NCBI GenBank assembly: GCA_013813135.1
Contig: JACCSF010000360.1
Location: 1-5,166, forward strand
Reading direction: 5' to 3'
From: Thermoleophilaceae bacterium
GTDB taxonomy: Bacteria; Actinomycetota; Thermoleophilia; Solirubrobacterales; Thermoleophilaceae
DNA: 5,166 bases
Both the position numbers and the translations under genes were made by a program. Shown here one piece after another: positions 5,123-5,166 of the stretch (the stretch's first letter is position 1; each line of letters begins with the position of its first letter). The notes below the pieces were generated by a model. The model was not told where the DNA came from and searched no databases. It saw nothing but the letters and a program-made list of their open reading frames with translations.

Positions 5123-5166
5123 ATGCGATCGACGCTCACCCGGCGCGGCGCGCTCGGCGGCGCGGC
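5123..5166 (+). CDS. N-terminus of a probable Tat-exported protein (partial)
   Basis: The frame reads MRSTLTRRGALGGAA and runs off the right edge. A short basic start with twin arginines (R7, R8) followed by a small-residue, weakly hydrophobic stretch fits a twin-arginine signal peptide (TRRGAL against the S/T-R-R-x-hydrophobic consensus). Such a protein would be folded in the cytoplasm and exported, often with a cofactor. The mature domain lies outside the window, so its function is unknown. The start is divergent from the JAMM gene with only 25 bases between start codons, and an upstream TAGTGT box supports it. Confidence 0.6.
   Translation, partial: MRSTLTRRGALGGA

Noticed and set aside
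1..5166. CRISPR arrays, tRNA or rRNA genes, and riboswitches.
   Set aside because: I saw no spaced direct repeats, cloverleaf or conserved RNA core on either strand. The gaps between genes are too short for most of these.

Overview
The window is GC-rich bacterial DNA with tightly packed genes and start codons preceded by TAGNNT-type -10 boxes. The enzyme types, the leaderless-looking starts and the transposase all point to an actinobacterium. Thermoleophilia/Solirubrobacterales is my best guess, from remembered protein similarity only, with no search behind it. No stretch longer than 300 bases lacks a gene.

Layout, left to right. At 1-120 there is an AT-richer gap with a possible C-terminal tail of a rightward gene (stop at 36-38) and a strong hairpin terminator (66-98) serving the leftward operon. 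At 121-2486 two acyl-CoA dehydrogenase genes run leftward with 2 bases between them: an ACAD11-like enzyme first, then an ordinary FadE-type enzyme. At 2487-2563 a short divergent promoter region separates them from a rightward enoyl-CoA hydratase/isomerase gene (2564-3234). That gene is broken by a one-base insertion near 2654 and an internal deletion near 3031-3037. At 3235-4241 lies an intact 1007-bp insertion sequence of the IS982 type, with 17-bp imperfect inverted repeats and a CTAG target duplication. At 4242-5097 a second leftward operon encodes a JAMM (Mov34/MPN) metalloprotease and a zinc-ribbon/DUF2007-like protein with a C-terminal membrane helix. A rightward gene starts at 5123 with a twin-arginine signal sequence and leaves the window.

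How it fits together. The two dehydrogenases and the former hydratase form a divergent acyl-CoA beta-oxidation cluster whose hydratase arm has decayed. Before the IS arrived, the hydratase gene and the zinc-ribbon gene apparently converged on one palindromic CTAG that gave both their TAG stop codons. The IS inserted there and its 4-bp duplication gave each gene its own copy, so neither reading frame was damaged. Four host transcription starts (2486-, 2564+, 5097-, 5123+) share a TAGNNT box 7-10 bases before the start codon and lack a clear Shine-Dalgarno. The transposase gene instead has a strong GGAGGT. I found no clear evidence of a wholly new defence or metabolic system. The most unusual points are the IS at the shared stop, the overlapping back-to-back promoters at 5098-5122, and the pairing of a JAMM protease with a zinc-ribbon membrane protein.
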